Origin: Ruminiclostridium papyrosolvens C7
Lineage (GTDB): Bacteria > Bacillota > Clostridia > Acetivibrionales > DSM-1351
Assembly (NCBI RefSeq): GCF_000421965.1
Contig: NZ_ATAY01000020.1
Span: 372,001-436,000, forward strand
Length of the DNA stretch: 64,000 bases
Direction of reading: 5' to 3'
A program made the translations under genes and the position numbers. The notes under the pieces were generated by a model. It was not told where the DNA came from. It saw nothing but the letters and a program-made list of their open reading frames with translations, and made no database searches. This document shows positions 8,363 through 16,815 of this stretch, piece after piece (within the stretch, counting starts at the first letter, position 1; every line of letters starts with the position of its first letter).

Positions 8363-8632
8363 GTGAGAGCAGTAATAACAGTTATCGGTAAGGATAAAGT
8401 TGGAATAATTGCAGGAGTGAGTAACATACTGGCAGAGAGTGATGTTAATATACTTGACATAACCCAGACTATTCTGCAGGATGTATTTACAATGATAATG
8501 CTTGTAGATATATCACATTGTAATATACCATTTCATGATATTTCTCATAAGTTGGAATCCAAGGGTGTTGAAATGGGTCTGAAAATACAGATTCAGCACG
8601 AAGATATTTTTAATTCAATGCATAGAATATGA
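8363..8632 (+). CDS. ACT-domain protein (UPF0237 family)
   Basis: This 89-residue protein is a single ACT ligand-binding domain: 'VITVIGKDKVGIIAGVSNILAESDVNILDI' follows the beta-alpha-beta ACT pattern (split here as VITVIGKDKVGII and AGVSNILAESDVNILDI). Family members of this length are usually encoded beside a DUF711 protein, as here (11 bp gap), suggesting that the ACT domain senses an amino acid for its partner. The GTG start is set by GGAGG at 8351-8355. The ligand is unknown. Confidence 0.85.
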   Translation: MRAVITVIGKDKVGIIAGVSNILAESDVNILDITQTILQDVFTMIMLVDISHCNIPFHDISHKLESKGVEMGLKIQIQHEDIFNSMHRI

Positions 8633-8643
8633 GGTGAACAATA

Positions 8644-10002
8644 ATGCTAGGTCCTTTCGAAGTACTAGAAACGATTGATATGATTCAAAAAGAAAATCTT
8701 GATATAAGAACAATTACTATGGGTATTTCATTAAGGGATTGTTGTCATCCCGATATAGATATTTCATGTAAGAAAATTTACGACAAGATAACCAGATATG
8801 CTGAAAAGCTTGTTGTTACGGGAGAAAATATTGAAAGGGAATTCGGTATACCCATAATCAATAAGAGAATATCAGTAACACCAATAGCACTTGTTGCAGA
8901 AAGTTGTGAAAGCGATGAATATGTTAAGTTTGCCGAAGCAATGGACAAGGCTGCAGAAACTGTCGGCGTAAACTTTATAGGCGGATTTTCTTCTCTTGTT
9001 CATAAGGGTTATACAGTAGGTGATAAGAGACTTATACAATCCATTCCTGAAGCTTTAAGCAGAACAAAACTTGTTTGTTCTTCTGTAAATGTTGCTTCTA
9101 CAAAAGCAGGTATAAATATGGATGCTGTGGCTGAGATGGGTAGGGTTATAAAAAAATGTGCTGAATTAACCGCAGACCACGGAGCCCTTGCATGTGCAAA
9201 ACTTGTTGTTTTTGCCAACGCTGTAGAGGACAATCCGTTTATGGCCGGTGCTTTTCATGGTATCGGAGAACCGGAATGTGTTATTAATGTCGGTGTCAGT
9301 GGCCCAGGTGTGGTAAAATGTGCTTTGGAAAAGGTTAAGGGAGCTGATTTTGGTACTGTTTCCGATACTATTAAGAAAACTGCTTTCAAAATAACCAGAA
9401 TGGGTCAATTGGTAGCACGGGAGGCCTCCAAAAGACTAAATGTTCCTTTTGGTATTGTCGATTTATCTTTGGCGCCTACTCCTGCAATTGGAGACAGTGT
9501 TGCATATATTCTTGAAGAAATGGGTCTTGAGAAGTGCGGAACTCACGGAACCACTGCGGCTCTTGCTCTTTTAAATGATGCAGTTAAAAAGGGAGGAGTA
9601 ATGGCTTCATCCTACGTTGGAGGTCTTAGCGGTGCTTTTATTCCTGTAAGTGAAGATGCAGGAATGATTGATGCAGCACTTTCAGGGGCATTAACTCTGG
9701 AAAAGCTTGAAGCAATGACTTGTGTATGTTCAGTAGGACTTGACATGATTGTTGTTCCGGGTGATACCAGTGCTGAAACCATTTCTGCAATAATTGCGGA
9801 CGAAGCTGCAATCGGTGTGGTTAATACTAAAACCACTGCTGTCAGATTAATTCCTGCTCCGGGCAAGAAGGTTGGAGACAAGGTTGAGTTCGGAGGATTA
9901 CTGGGTTCAGGCCCTGTTATGAAAGTAAATCCTTTCAGCAGCAATGAGTTTATTAAAAGAGGCGGAAGAATTCCGGCTCCAATGCACAGCCTGAAAAACT
10001 AA
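8644..10002 (+). CDS. DUF711 / UPF0210 family protein (PFL-like fold)
   Basis: The 452-residue length and glycine-rich segments ('[16 protein letters not shown]', '[21 protein letters not shown]') identify the UPF0210 family, which is related in fold to pyruvate formate-lyase-type barrels but lacks a demonstrated activity. No glycyl-radical motif is visible, so it should not be read as a PFL. It forms an operon with the ACT-domain gene and ends at a strong terminator. The conserved pairing suggests an amino-acid-responsive metabolic role, but this is inference. Confidence 0.85.
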   Translation: MLGPFEVLETIDMIQKENLDIRTITMGISLRDCCHPDIDISCKKIYDKITRYAEKLVVTGENIEREFGIPIINKRISVTPIALVAESCESDEYVKFAEAMDKAAETVGVNFIGGFSSLVHKGYTVGDKRLIQSIPEALSRTKLVCSSVNVASTKAGINMDAVAEMGRVIKKCAELTADHGALACAKLVVFANAVEDNPFMAGAFHGIGEPECVINVGVSGPGVVKCALEKVKGADFGTVSDTIKKTAFKITRMGQLVAREASKRLNVPFGIVDLSLAPTPAIGDSVAYILEEMGLEKCGTHGTTAALALLNDAVKKGGVMASSYVGGLSGAFIPVSEDAGMIDAALSGALTLEKLEAMTCVCSVGLDMIVVPGDTSAETISAIIADEAAIGVVNTKTTAVRLIPAPGKKVGDKVEFGGLLGSGPVMKVNPFSSNEFIKRGGRIPAPMHSLKN

Positions 10003-10023
10003 ATTTTTAAACAGAATACTATA

Positions 10024-10065
10024 AAGGGTGGCAAATTACCGGTAAATTGGTAATTTACCACCCTT
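10024..10065 (+). terminator. Terminator after the DUF711 gene
   Basis: A 17-bp stem with one C-A mismatch (10024-10040 with 10049-10065) and an 8-nt loop, followed by an AT-rich tail, separates DUF711 from the amidohydrolase gene. Confidence 0.75.
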
Positions 10066-10113
10066 ATAATATATTTGGATAATATAGTAATACATATTAT
10101 TAGGAGGTGTCTC

Positions 10114-10917
10114 ATGAATACAAAGATTAAACTTGGTTTATGTCAAATGGCTGTTACGGATAATAAAAATGATAACTTGGAAAAAGCACTGTCCGTACTT
10201 GAAGAATGTTGTAAACGAGGTGCAGATATAGCAATACTTCCTGAAATGTTTAATTGTCCATATGACACAAAGAGGTTTCCTATATATGCTGAAAGTATGG
10301 AAAATAGTAAAACTTTATCAGTCATTTCAGAGTCGGCAAAGTATAATAATATGTATATTGTAGCGGGGACTATTCCTGAGAGTTCCAATGACTGTATATA
10401 TAATTCATCCGTAATGTTTGACAGACAGGGTAATATAATCGCAAAACACAGAAAAGTACATCTTTTTGATGTAAATATTACGGATGGTATTGCATTCAGG
10501 GAATCTGATGTTCTGACAGCAGGAGCGGAGGTTACCGTTGCCGAAACGGAATTTGGGCGTATAGGTCTTGCCGTTTGTTTTGACATGCGTTTTACATGGC
10601 TTTACTCTGAAATGACTGAGGCAGGGGCAAAAATAATTATCACACCGGCTTCATTCAATATGACAACAGGCCCTGTTCACTGGGAGCTGCTTGTGAGGGC
10701 CAGAGCACTTGATAATCAGGTTTTTCATGCAGCGGTTTCTTCTGCCAGGAATACAAGTGCTGATTACGTCTCTTACGGCAATTCAATGGTATGTGACCCC
10801 TGGGGGAATGTTGTTTCAAGGGCAGACGAAAAAGAGGGGATACTGATAGCAGATATTGACCTTAATCTGGTAAACAGCGTACGCAGTCAAATTCCGGTTA
10901 ATCAGATTATAGACTAG
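10114..10917 (+). CDS. Carbon-nitrogen hydrolase (nitrilase superfamily, omega-amidase-like)
   Basis: Members hydrolyse amide C-N bonds; this one resembles NIT2-type omega-amidases, which deamidate alpha-ketoglutaramate or ketosuccinamate. The catalytic triad is visible: E44 ('LPEMF'), K114 ('KHRKVHLFD') and C155 ('AVCFDMRF'). Length is 267 residues from the ATG at 10114, chosen because AGGAGGT ends four bases upstream; the frame is open back to 10075 without a ribosome site. The exact substrate cannot be read from sequence. The DUF2752 gene follows 23 bp later. Confidence 0.87.
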   Translation: MNTKIKLGLCQMAVTDNKNDNLEKALSVLEECCKRGADIAILPEMFNCPYDTKRFPIYAESMENSKTLSVISESAKYNNMYIVAGTIPESSNDCIYNSSVMFDRQGNIIAKHRKVHLFDVNITDGIAFRESDVLTAGAEVTVAETEFGRIGLAVCFDMRFTWLYSEMTEAGAKIIITPASFNMTTGPVHWELLVRARALDNQVFHAAVSSARNTSADYVSYGNSMVCDPWGNVVSRADEKEGILIADIDLNLVNSVRSQIPVNQIID

Positions 10918-10940
10918 AATAAGTGAAAGGTGAGTAGATT

Positions 10941-11333
10941 TTGAAAAACAATCTAAAATGGAAAAAGGCCGCAGTTTGTATTTTTCCTTTTGCGTTAATT
11001 ATTACAGCTTATTTCCTGAGAAATCAGATTATATATTTGGGGACACTTTTCCCTTCATGTCCAAGCTATACCTATCTCAACATATATTGTCCGGGATGCG
11101 GCAATACAAGAAGTGTTCAGCATTTACTAAGAGGTGATATTCATGACTCCATAAGGTTTAATCCAATACCATTGCTGGGTATTATTCTGGGTATACTGGC
11201 ATATATTGAGTTGATATCTTATGTATTTGGCAGGCATAAAAAGATTTTTCCAAGAAACCGTGTGTTCTGGTGGACGTTGGGTGCTATTTCATTAGTATAT
11301 TTTGTGGTGAGAAATTTTATAAGACCATTTTAA
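10941..11333 (+). CDS. DUF2752 membrane protein
   Basis: This 130-residue protein has about three hydrophobic segments (roughly 10-27, 72-95, 108-126). Between the first two is the family hallmark 'CPGCGNTRSVQHLLRGD', a Cys-x-x-Cys loop facing one side of the membrane. TTG start; AAGGTGAG lies upstream. The function of DUF2752 proteins is unknown. It may be co-transcribed with the amidohydrolase before it. Confidence 0.8.
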   Translation: MKNNLKWKKAAVCIFPFALIITAYFLRNQIIYLGTLFPSCPSYTYLNIYCPGCGNTRSVQHLLRGDIHDSIRFNPIPLLGIILGILAYIELISYVFGRHKKIFPRNRVFWWTLGAISLVYFVVRNFIRPF

Positions 11334-11422
11334 ATATTTGTTTAACATAAAATAATTTTTTCTTGAATTGGGCTGCTAAATAGTGTTAGAATTACAATAT
11401 TAATTCCAACAGAGGTCACAAT

Positions 11423-12547
11423 ATGAAAAAAAGGTATTTAGTAGTACTGGTTGTAATGATATTATTGTTTAGTTTTAATCTTCTTGTTTCAGGTGCTACT
11501 CAGTTCAAGCTATCCATAAACGGTATTTCAACCGATATAGGAACAACAACGGTAAACAACAAGGTCTATGTAGACGCGGAGGCACTTGCAAATCAATTAG
11601 GCTTAAATGCAAGTAAAACAAGCAAGTCTATTAATATTTCCACTAAAAATGATGATATTATTCCAAACATTATCAAGTCAATAAGTCCATCAGTAGTTGG
11701 TATTATTGGTAATATTGATTCGGGGGATTCTACTGCTGATGGAGTTGTGCTGGGGACAGGCATAATAATAAAATCCGGCGGAGATATCCTTACAAATGCT
11801 CATGTAGTTGAGGATATGAGCAGAATTGTCGTGGTTTTAACGGATGGTACAGGATACCAAGCCAGAATTAAATACATCGATAAGCCCAGCGACCTTGCTG
11901 TAATAAAGATTGACAAGATTGGACTTACAGCGGCCACACTGGGTAAAATGCAGGATATAGTAATCGGAAAGACTGCTATAGCCATTGGAACACCAATGTC
12001 GTTTCAAAACAGGAATTCTGCTTCAGTTGGTGTAATCAGCGGGCTTAACAGAAGTGCTGACGGGTTTTATCAATACAAACTTATACAGACTGATGCTGCC
12101 ATAAACCCCGGTAACAGCGGTGGGCCGCTTCTTACTATAAAGGGAGAAGTTATTGGTATTAACTCAATGACAACCGTTAATGCACAAGGATTAAGTTATG
12201 CCATACCCATAGACACTGTCCAATATGTTTTAAACCACTTCTATAAATATGGGAAAGTAAAAAGAGTTACATTGGGGGCTGATTTTGAAGAGGACTATGT
12301 GGCCCTTTACGGATTACCCAGTAGAAACGGTTTAAAAATTACAAGCATTGAAAAAGGGTCTTGTGCAGAAAAATATGGATTAAAAAAAGATGATTTTATT
12401 TACAGTATAAACGGTGTATATGTAAATACACTTGTGGATCTTAATGAAGCATATAAATCCGTACTCCCAGGTAATAAAATCAAAGTAGCTGTAAGAAGAA
12501 ACGGCAAGGTACAGAGTATCAATGTGGTTATGGACGAATTAAAATAG
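11423..12547 (+). CDS. HtrA/DegP-like serine protease with N-terminal stalk domain
   Basis: A signal peptide or anchor (about 1-25) directs it outside the membrane. Residues 27-75 look like the 'copper amine oxidase N-terminal' stalk domain common in clostridial surface proteins. The trypsin-like domain follows with triad H127 ('TNAHVVE'), D157 ('SDLAVIKID') and S232 ('NPGNSGGPL'), then one PDZ domain (about 285-372). It probably degrades or refolds misfolded exported proteins. A second stalk-domain protein lies 42 bp downstream, likely in the same operon. Start ATG at 11423 has GAGGT upstream. The 374-residue length is typical, apart from the added N-terminal domain. Confidence 0.88.
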   Translation: MKKRYLVVLVVMILLFSFNLLVSGATQFKLSINGISTDIGTTTVNNKVYVDAEALANQLGLNASKTSKSINISTKNDDIIPNIIKSISPSVVGIIGNIDSGDSTADGVVLGTGIIIKSGGDILTNAHVVEDMSRIVVVLTDGTGYQARIKYIDKPSDLAVIKIDKIGLTAATLGKMQDIVIGKTAIAIGTPMSFQNRNSASVGVISGLNRSADGFYQYKLIQTDAAINPGNSGGPLLTIKGEVIGINSMTTVNAQGLSYAIPIDTVQYVLNHFYKYGKVKRVTLGADFEEDYVALYGLPSRNGLKITSIEKGSCAEKYGLKKDDFIYSINGVYVNTLVDLNEAYKSVLPGNKIKVAVRRNGKVQSINVVMDELK

Positions 12548-12589
12548 TAGTTAAAATATGCCCGGTAGAGGCACTTGGAGGATTTAAAA

Positions 12590-14488
12590 ATGAAAAAGCT
12601 ATTTTTACTTTTCAGTGTAATTGTATGTTTGTTTTTAAGTTCGGTGAGTGTATTTGCAGCAGATGATCTTCTGGATGAATATACTTCAACCGTAATAACA
12701 GTTTCCTTTAAAACAGGTACAGGAAGCTATACTGTCAATGGTAAGACAGTAAAAGCAGAAGCCAGTGCTGTTGTGCAAGGAAAAACTTTTGTTCCCGTAA
12801 AAGTTATAACAGATGCTTTAGGTGCTTCATATACACCTGATTTAAAGAAAAAAACTGCTGTTATTAAATATAATGATGTGGAAATTAAAATTACAGATAA
12901 AAATAAAGAAGCTGTGATAGCAGGCAAGAAAACAAAAATGGATGCTGCTCCGTACATAAAAAATTCTTCTTTTATGGCAACTGTTACTTTTTTGGCAGAT
13001 GTCTTCGGAGCTGATTTGACAAACAGCGGAGGAAAAGTTACTTTCAGAAAGGAAATCGCAAACCCAAATAGTATTAAGGACTTTGGTACACTAATAAAAA
13101 ATACAAACAAGACAAAAGTCGGAGACAGCTACTATAAATGGTCTATGAAGCTCCCTCGTGAGCTTACCTTAAATTCAAGAACCTTTAACGGAGACAATAA
13201 TTTTTTCTTGTCACAGGATGCATCCTACGGTATAAGTATTGCAATCAAAGACAAGGATAAGGATTCAACTCTGGAGGATAAACAGCAAAATCTTCGTGAA
13301 GAAGCAGAGGATTCAACACTTATAGACTATGGTATATATGAGTCAAACGGAGTTGAATATGCAGAAATAGTTTATAAAGACAGTGATTTAACTTTTGTAA
13401 AGAGAGTTTATATGACTAATACAAAGGAATTCTTACTGTTGATGCTTTTAGATAACGACAAATCCTATCTTGATAACAAATATCAGGATTTACTTGATTC
13501 ATTTCAGTTTAAATTTAGTAAAGACGGAAGTACAGAGGACTTATCCGATGTATCAGCCACAGGATACAGAAAGTATCAGGACACACAGCTAAAATGGTCA
13601 GCAAAGATTCTTCCTTACTGGAGCGAATACAAGGATGAAAATATTCATAATGAAGTTCAGTTTGATGGTCTCTTCGGAGAAAACTTTTCAATAAAGATTT
13701 ATTCACTTGACAAGGGAGAGACTTTGGATTCAATAACATCATCAGCAATCAAGAGTTATGAGCGTGACTACAATCCTGAAATGTTCAAGTTTGAGAGTCA
13801 GGAGAGTGCTGTTATTGGAGGAGTAAAATGCAACAAGTTGTATTACAAATATACAAGGCTGGATAAAACTAAATATGGCTGTGATATTTTCTTCGTGGAT
13901 AAAAACTACAAATACGTATTGTGCTATGAGCTTCCTGAGGAATCATATAATGATTCCAACAAAAGAATGATGGTGGAAGGGATGGTTAATTCATTCAGAT
14001 TTGAACAGCTGGATTTAAAAGCAACCGGTAAGTTGATGGATCCATCGCAGATAACCACCTCAACAAAGACACGTACAATAGAAGAAGATTATTATTCTTT
14101 TAAACTGCCTTCCGGCTGGAAAACAAGTCAAGATAATACTGATGATAATAAAAAATATTACAGTAGCAATGGGGATTTATCTTTAAGTATTTCAACAGCT
14201 GAATTGCAAACATCATCTACTGATGCTTTTGAAGGCCTTGACCAGTACTTTAACAGTTTGCTTAATAAGAATTTAAAATTGGAAAGTAAAGCAGCTATTA
14301 ATGAGAAAGGAACCTTTGGTTACAAATATGTATTTATTTTTAATGAAAGCGACACTCAATACCGCCAGGAAGTATATATATTGAATAAAGGAAATCAAAT
14401 AATACAAGTTACCTTCACTGCTACTAATTTCTACTACGGCAGTACGAATAAAGAAATGGTAAGCTCCATCTGGAACAGTTTCAACTAG
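12590..14488 (+). CDS. Exported protein: stalk domain plus three PsbP/DcrB-like repeats
   Basis: The protein has 632 residues. The ATG at 12590 is used because GGAGG (12577-12581) is well spaced; the frame also opens at a TTG at 12575. A cleavable signal peptide ends near 'VFAA'. Residues about 35-150 form a copper-amine-oxidase-N-like stalk domain. After it come three divergent units of 130-160 residues, each with a 'Y-x-W/F-x-LP' opening strand, a polar middle, and an ending of the type '...DSF-x-F' or 'SIWNSFN'. This resembles the PsbP/Mog1 fold of proteins such as DcrB. Function is unknown; surface lipid or protein binding is a guess. Confidence 0.7.
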   Translation: MKKLFLLFSVIVCLFLSSVSVFAADDLLDEYTSTVITVSFKTGTGSYTVNGKTVKAEASAVVQGKTFVPVKVITDALGASYTPDLKKKTAVIKYNDVEIKITDKNKEAVIAGKKTKMDAAPYIKNSSFMATVTFLADVFGADLTNSGGKVTFRKEIANPNSIKDFGTLIKNTNKTKVGDSYYKWSMKLPRELTLNSRTFNGDNNFFLSQDASYGISIAIKDKDKDSTLEDKQQNLREEAEDSTLIDYGIYESNGVEYAEIVYKDSDLTFVKRVYMTNTKEFLLLMLLDNDKSYLDNKYQDLLDSFQFKFSKDGSTEDLSDVSATGYRKYQDTQLKWSAKILPYWSEYKDENIHNEVQFDGLFGENFSIKIYSLDKGETLDSITSSAIKSYERDYNPEMFKFESQESAVIGGVKCNKLYYKYTRLDKTKYGCDIFFVDKNYKYVLCYELPEESYNDSNKRMMVEGMVNSFRFEQLDLKATGKLMDPSQITTSTKTRTIEEDYYSFKLPSGWKTSQDNTDDNKKYYSSNGDLSLSISTAELQTSSTDAFEGLDQYFNSLLNKNLKLESKAAINEKGTFGYKYVFIFNESDTQYRQEVYILNKGNQIIQVTFTATNFYYGSTNKEMVSSIWNSFN

Positions 14489-14516
14489 GAATAGCAACAT
14501 GATTTTGAGGAATTTT

Positions 14517-14557
14517 AAAAAGCATAATAACCGATTTTTTCGGCTATTATGCTTTTT
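14517..14557. terminator. Bidirectional terminator between convergent genes
   Basis: A stem of about 16 bp (14517-14533 with 14541-14556, one G-U) and flanking A and T runs serve the exported repeat protein on the plus strand and the LCP gene on the minus strand. Confidence 0.8.
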
Positions 14558-14560
14558 TCT

Positions 14561-15700
14561 TTAAGGCTTGTCTTTACCGTTGCTTTTGGACTCAGTTTCA
14601 GCGTTTGAGGGGTTTTTGGGAAGTACCGAGAGATAATTGTATTTCTTATCAGGTTCAGGCGAAAACTTGCCGGTTTTTGTTTTAAAATACTTGTCAATTA
14701 TCTCCTGGGTATCATACTGCTCTCTAGTTTTAACGTTTTCAACCTTTTGGGTGTATATGAAATAGTAGATCTCATTAATGGTCCTGTCTAATCCGCATAA
14801 TTTGAAACTGTTCATTTCCTGTTTATTGGCTCTGGTAAGTCCTCCGGCCAGATTAAGTGTGTCTGAAAGTGAAATATTAGTAATTACATTGCTGAAGGCA
14901 TAATTTATGACAGGTATCAGTTTAGGCATATTTAAAAGAGTTACTTTTTGTTTAATAAGTTCATTAACAAATTTTATCTGCATTTCTGTTCTTTTAAGGT
15001 CTGAACCGTCGTAATACTTACGAAGGTCATCAGATGCTTTTCTAAGACTGTAAGGAGGCTTCCTGAATCTCAGCAATTGCTCTGCCTTGTCGCCGTCAAG
15101 GAGTTGATATCCTTTTTTTAGGTTAATATTCAGGTCTTGAGATGGGTCAGGATATCTTAAATCAGCAGGAACATCAAAATAAACCCCGTCAAGCATGTCT
15201 ACGATTTCCTTTATTGTGTCTATTTCAAGATAAACATAATAATCAATTGGAATATTGGTAAGGTTACTTATGAACTGTGTTGTATATTCGATAGCTTTAT
15301 TTTTCTGTTGGTTTTTAGGTAAATCGGCATACTTATTTAAAGCCATAGAGAATACGTTGTTAATTTTTAAGGTTGATTTACCTGTAGGTTTTGTGTCCCT
15401 AGGTACTGTCAGGAGACTGATTTGATTAGTCACAGGCTCGTAATTCCCAATTATAATGGTGTCTGTGTGCAGACCTGACGCTTCCTTTATCAGAACAAGA
15501 AAATTCAAAGGATTACCGCTGTTTTTGTATGTTTCAGTTATATCTATAGAGTCTTTAGAATTGCTGGAAGGCAAGGCTGTATCAGGCTTTTGTTGAGTAG
15601 GAGGCGTTGTTCTTATATTAACCATTAGTACAGTACCTATTATAAATAAAATAATTCCACTGAAAAGGCAACTTAAAAAGGATATCTTTGCAGATTTCAT
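14561..15700 (-). CDS. LytR-CpsA-Psr family cell-wall glycopolymer transferase
   Basis: LCP enzymes move undecaprenyl-linked polymers such as teichoic acid onto peptidoglycan. The 379-residue protein has an N-terminal membrane anchor (about 8-30), a Ser/Thr-rich linker, and the LCP domain with 'LLTVPRDTKP', 'GDKAEQLLRFRKPP' and 'DLKRTEMQIKFVNEL', the conserved arginine/aspartate motifs that hold the pyrophosphate. The C-terminal tail is Lys/Asn/Ser-rich. Monocistronic, with a terminator at 14517-14557. Confidence 0.88.
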   Translation of the reverse strand: MKSAKISFLSCLFSGIILFIIGTVLMVNIRTTPPTQQKPDTALPSSNSKDSIDITETYKNSGNPLNFLVLIKEASGLHTDTIIIGNYEPVTNQISLLTVPRDTKPTGKSTLKINNVFSMALNKYADLPKNQQKNKAIEYTTQFISNLTNIPIDYYVYLEIDTIKEIVDMLDGVYFDVPADLRYPDPSQDLNINLKKGYQLLDGDKAEQLLRFRKPPYSLRKASDDLRKYYDGSDLKRTEMQIKFVNELIKQKVTLLNMPKLIPVINYAFSNVITNISLSDTLNLAGGLTRANKQEMNSFKLCGLDRTINEIYYFIYTQKVENVKTREQYDTQEIIDKYFKTKTGKFSPEPDKKYNYLSVLPKNPSNAETESKSNGKDKP

Positions 15701-15789
15701 TTGTCACACTCCTATATTTTTTTATATACAAAATATATATTAACATAGCAAAATAAGTAAATAAATAGTACAAATTTGTAACCTTCATA

Positions 15790-15829
15790 AAATCTACATA
15801 TCTTATTGATAGTATTTAACTGTAGATTT
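15790..15829. repeat. Inverted repeat upstream of the DUF2318 gene
   Basis: Perfect 9-bp arms AAATCTACA (15790-15798) and TGTAGATTT (15821-15829) are 22 bp apart, about 35 bp before the TTG start at 15864. They could be a dyad operator for a repressor, or a hairpin. No regulator can be named. Confidence 0.4.
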
Positions 15830-15863
15830 AAAATTAATACAATTAAAAACAAGGAGGTACAAA

Positions 15864-16346
15864 TTGAAAAATTCATATAAGTTGATTTTTGCCATAACCG
15901 GAGTAATAATAATAGTATTGACAGGAATTTTAACATTAAAATTTGCAGGAAATGATTCAAAAAATAGTGCTGCTGTTGCAGATATTATTATATCTAAGAG
16001 TCAGATTACAGATAAAGTTACATTTTATCCTGTAAAAGCAGGTAAGACCAATATGGAAGTTCTTGCAGTAAAAGCAAGTGACGGTACAATAAGAACAGCG
16101 TTTAATACTTGTCAGGTGTGCAACGGCTCACCAAGAGCTTATTACAGGCAGGAAGGGGATGTTATTGTCTGTCAGAACTGTGGAAACAAATTTTCTATGG
16201 ATATGATAGAGCAGCAGAGAGGCGGCTGTAATCCTATTCCTATATATAGGGAAAACAAAAATGAAGATGCTGAAAATATTACTATAACAAAAGAATTTAT
16301 CGAAAATAATAAGAGCCTGTTTACCGCTAATTGGAAAACAGAGTAA
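15864..16346 (+). CDS. DUF2318 membrane-anchored Cys-rich protein
   Basis: The 160-residue protein has one N-terminal membrane segment (about 5-27) and an exported domain with two Cys-x-x-Cys pairs ('CQVCNGSP' and 'CQNCGNKF') and a 'GGCNPIPIY' tail, the DUF2318 signature. Such proteins accompany iron or copper uptake systems and probably bind metal or an electron-transfer centre. The TTG start is fixed by AAGGAGG at 15851-15857. A CopZ-like metallochaperone follows 131 bp downstream, which supports a metal-related role. Confidence 0.8.
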   Translation: MKNSYKLIFAITGVIIIVLTGILTLKFAGNDSKNSAAVADIIISKSQITDKVTFYPVKAGKTNMEVLAVKASDGTIRTAFNTCQVCNGSPRAYYRQEGDVIVCQNCGNKFSMDMIEQQRGGCNPIPIYRENKNEDAENITITKEFIENNKSLFTANWKTE

Positions 16347-16361
16347 AATTAAGTAACAAAT

Positions 16362-16413
16362 CAACTTTTGCAGTTGCATGATATCGGTGATTGGTATATA
16401 CTTGCAAAAGTTG
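16362..16413. repeat. Inverted repeat before the CopZ-like gene
   Basis: Perfect 11-bp arms CAACTTTTGCA (16362-16372) and TGCAAAAGTTG (16403-16413) enclose 30 nt, between DUF2318 and the metallochaperone gene. There is no T-run after it, so it is not a typical terminator; an operator or RNA element is possible. Confidence 0.45.
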
Positions 16414-16477
16414 AATACATAAAGAATTGAAACTAAAAAATAATATCATTGTAGAATTATAAAAGGGAGGTATTTTT

Positions 16478-16711
16478 ATGGCTAAGGAAATAACAGATAT
16501 TGTTGTTGAAGGAATGACCTGTAATCACTGTGTAAACAGCATTAAAAATGCTGTCGGCTCGTTAAACGGAGTAGAAAAGGTTGACGTTGACCTCGCTACT
16601 AAAAAGGTAACAGTTGAGTTTGACCCTGAGATTGTTAAAGGAAAACAAATTAAAGATGCAATTGAAGATCAGGGTTATGATGTTACCATGGAACATAATA
16701 ATTTCGTATAA
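16478..16711 (+). CDS. Heavy-metal-associated domain protein, CopZ-like copper chaperone
   Basis: This 77-residue protein is a single HMA domain with the metal site 'GMTCNHC' (C15, C18) and ferredoxin-like alternation of strands and helices. It would bind Cu(I) and deliver it to a P-type ATPase or a repressor; neither is in the window. GGGAGG lies before the ATG. Its neighbour DUF2318 also has paired cysteines. HMA domains can carry other soft metals, so copper is the likely but not proven ligand. Confidence 0.85.
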   Translation: MAKEITDIVVEGMTCNHCVNSIKNAVGSLNGVEKVDVDLATKKVTVEFDPEIVKGKQIKDAIEDQGYDVTMEHNNFV

Positions 16712-16743
16712 GCTTTATCAACAAGTCCGGAAGGAAAAAGTAA

Positions 16744-16778
16744 ACCTCGTTTCACTGATTATATGTGTGGAACGGGGT
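16744..16778 (+). terminator. Weak hairpin after the CopZ-like gene
   Basis: Arms ACCTCGTT (16744-16751) and AACGGGGT (16771-16778) pair over 8 bp with one G-U. The loop is long and the tail AT-rich without a clear T-run. Confidence 0.35.
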
Positions 16779-16815
16779 ATATTTATATATAAAAACTATG
16801 GAAGGAGGATTTGGA

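Noticed and set aside
8644..10002. Pyruvate formate-lyase
   Set aside because: The protein has a related fold but no glycyl-radical or paired active-site Cys motif; it fits UPF0210/DUF711.
10143..10586. 147-codon open frame on the minus strand
   Set aside because: It lies wholly antisense to the carbon-nitrogen hydrolase, whose catalytic triad proves the plus frame.
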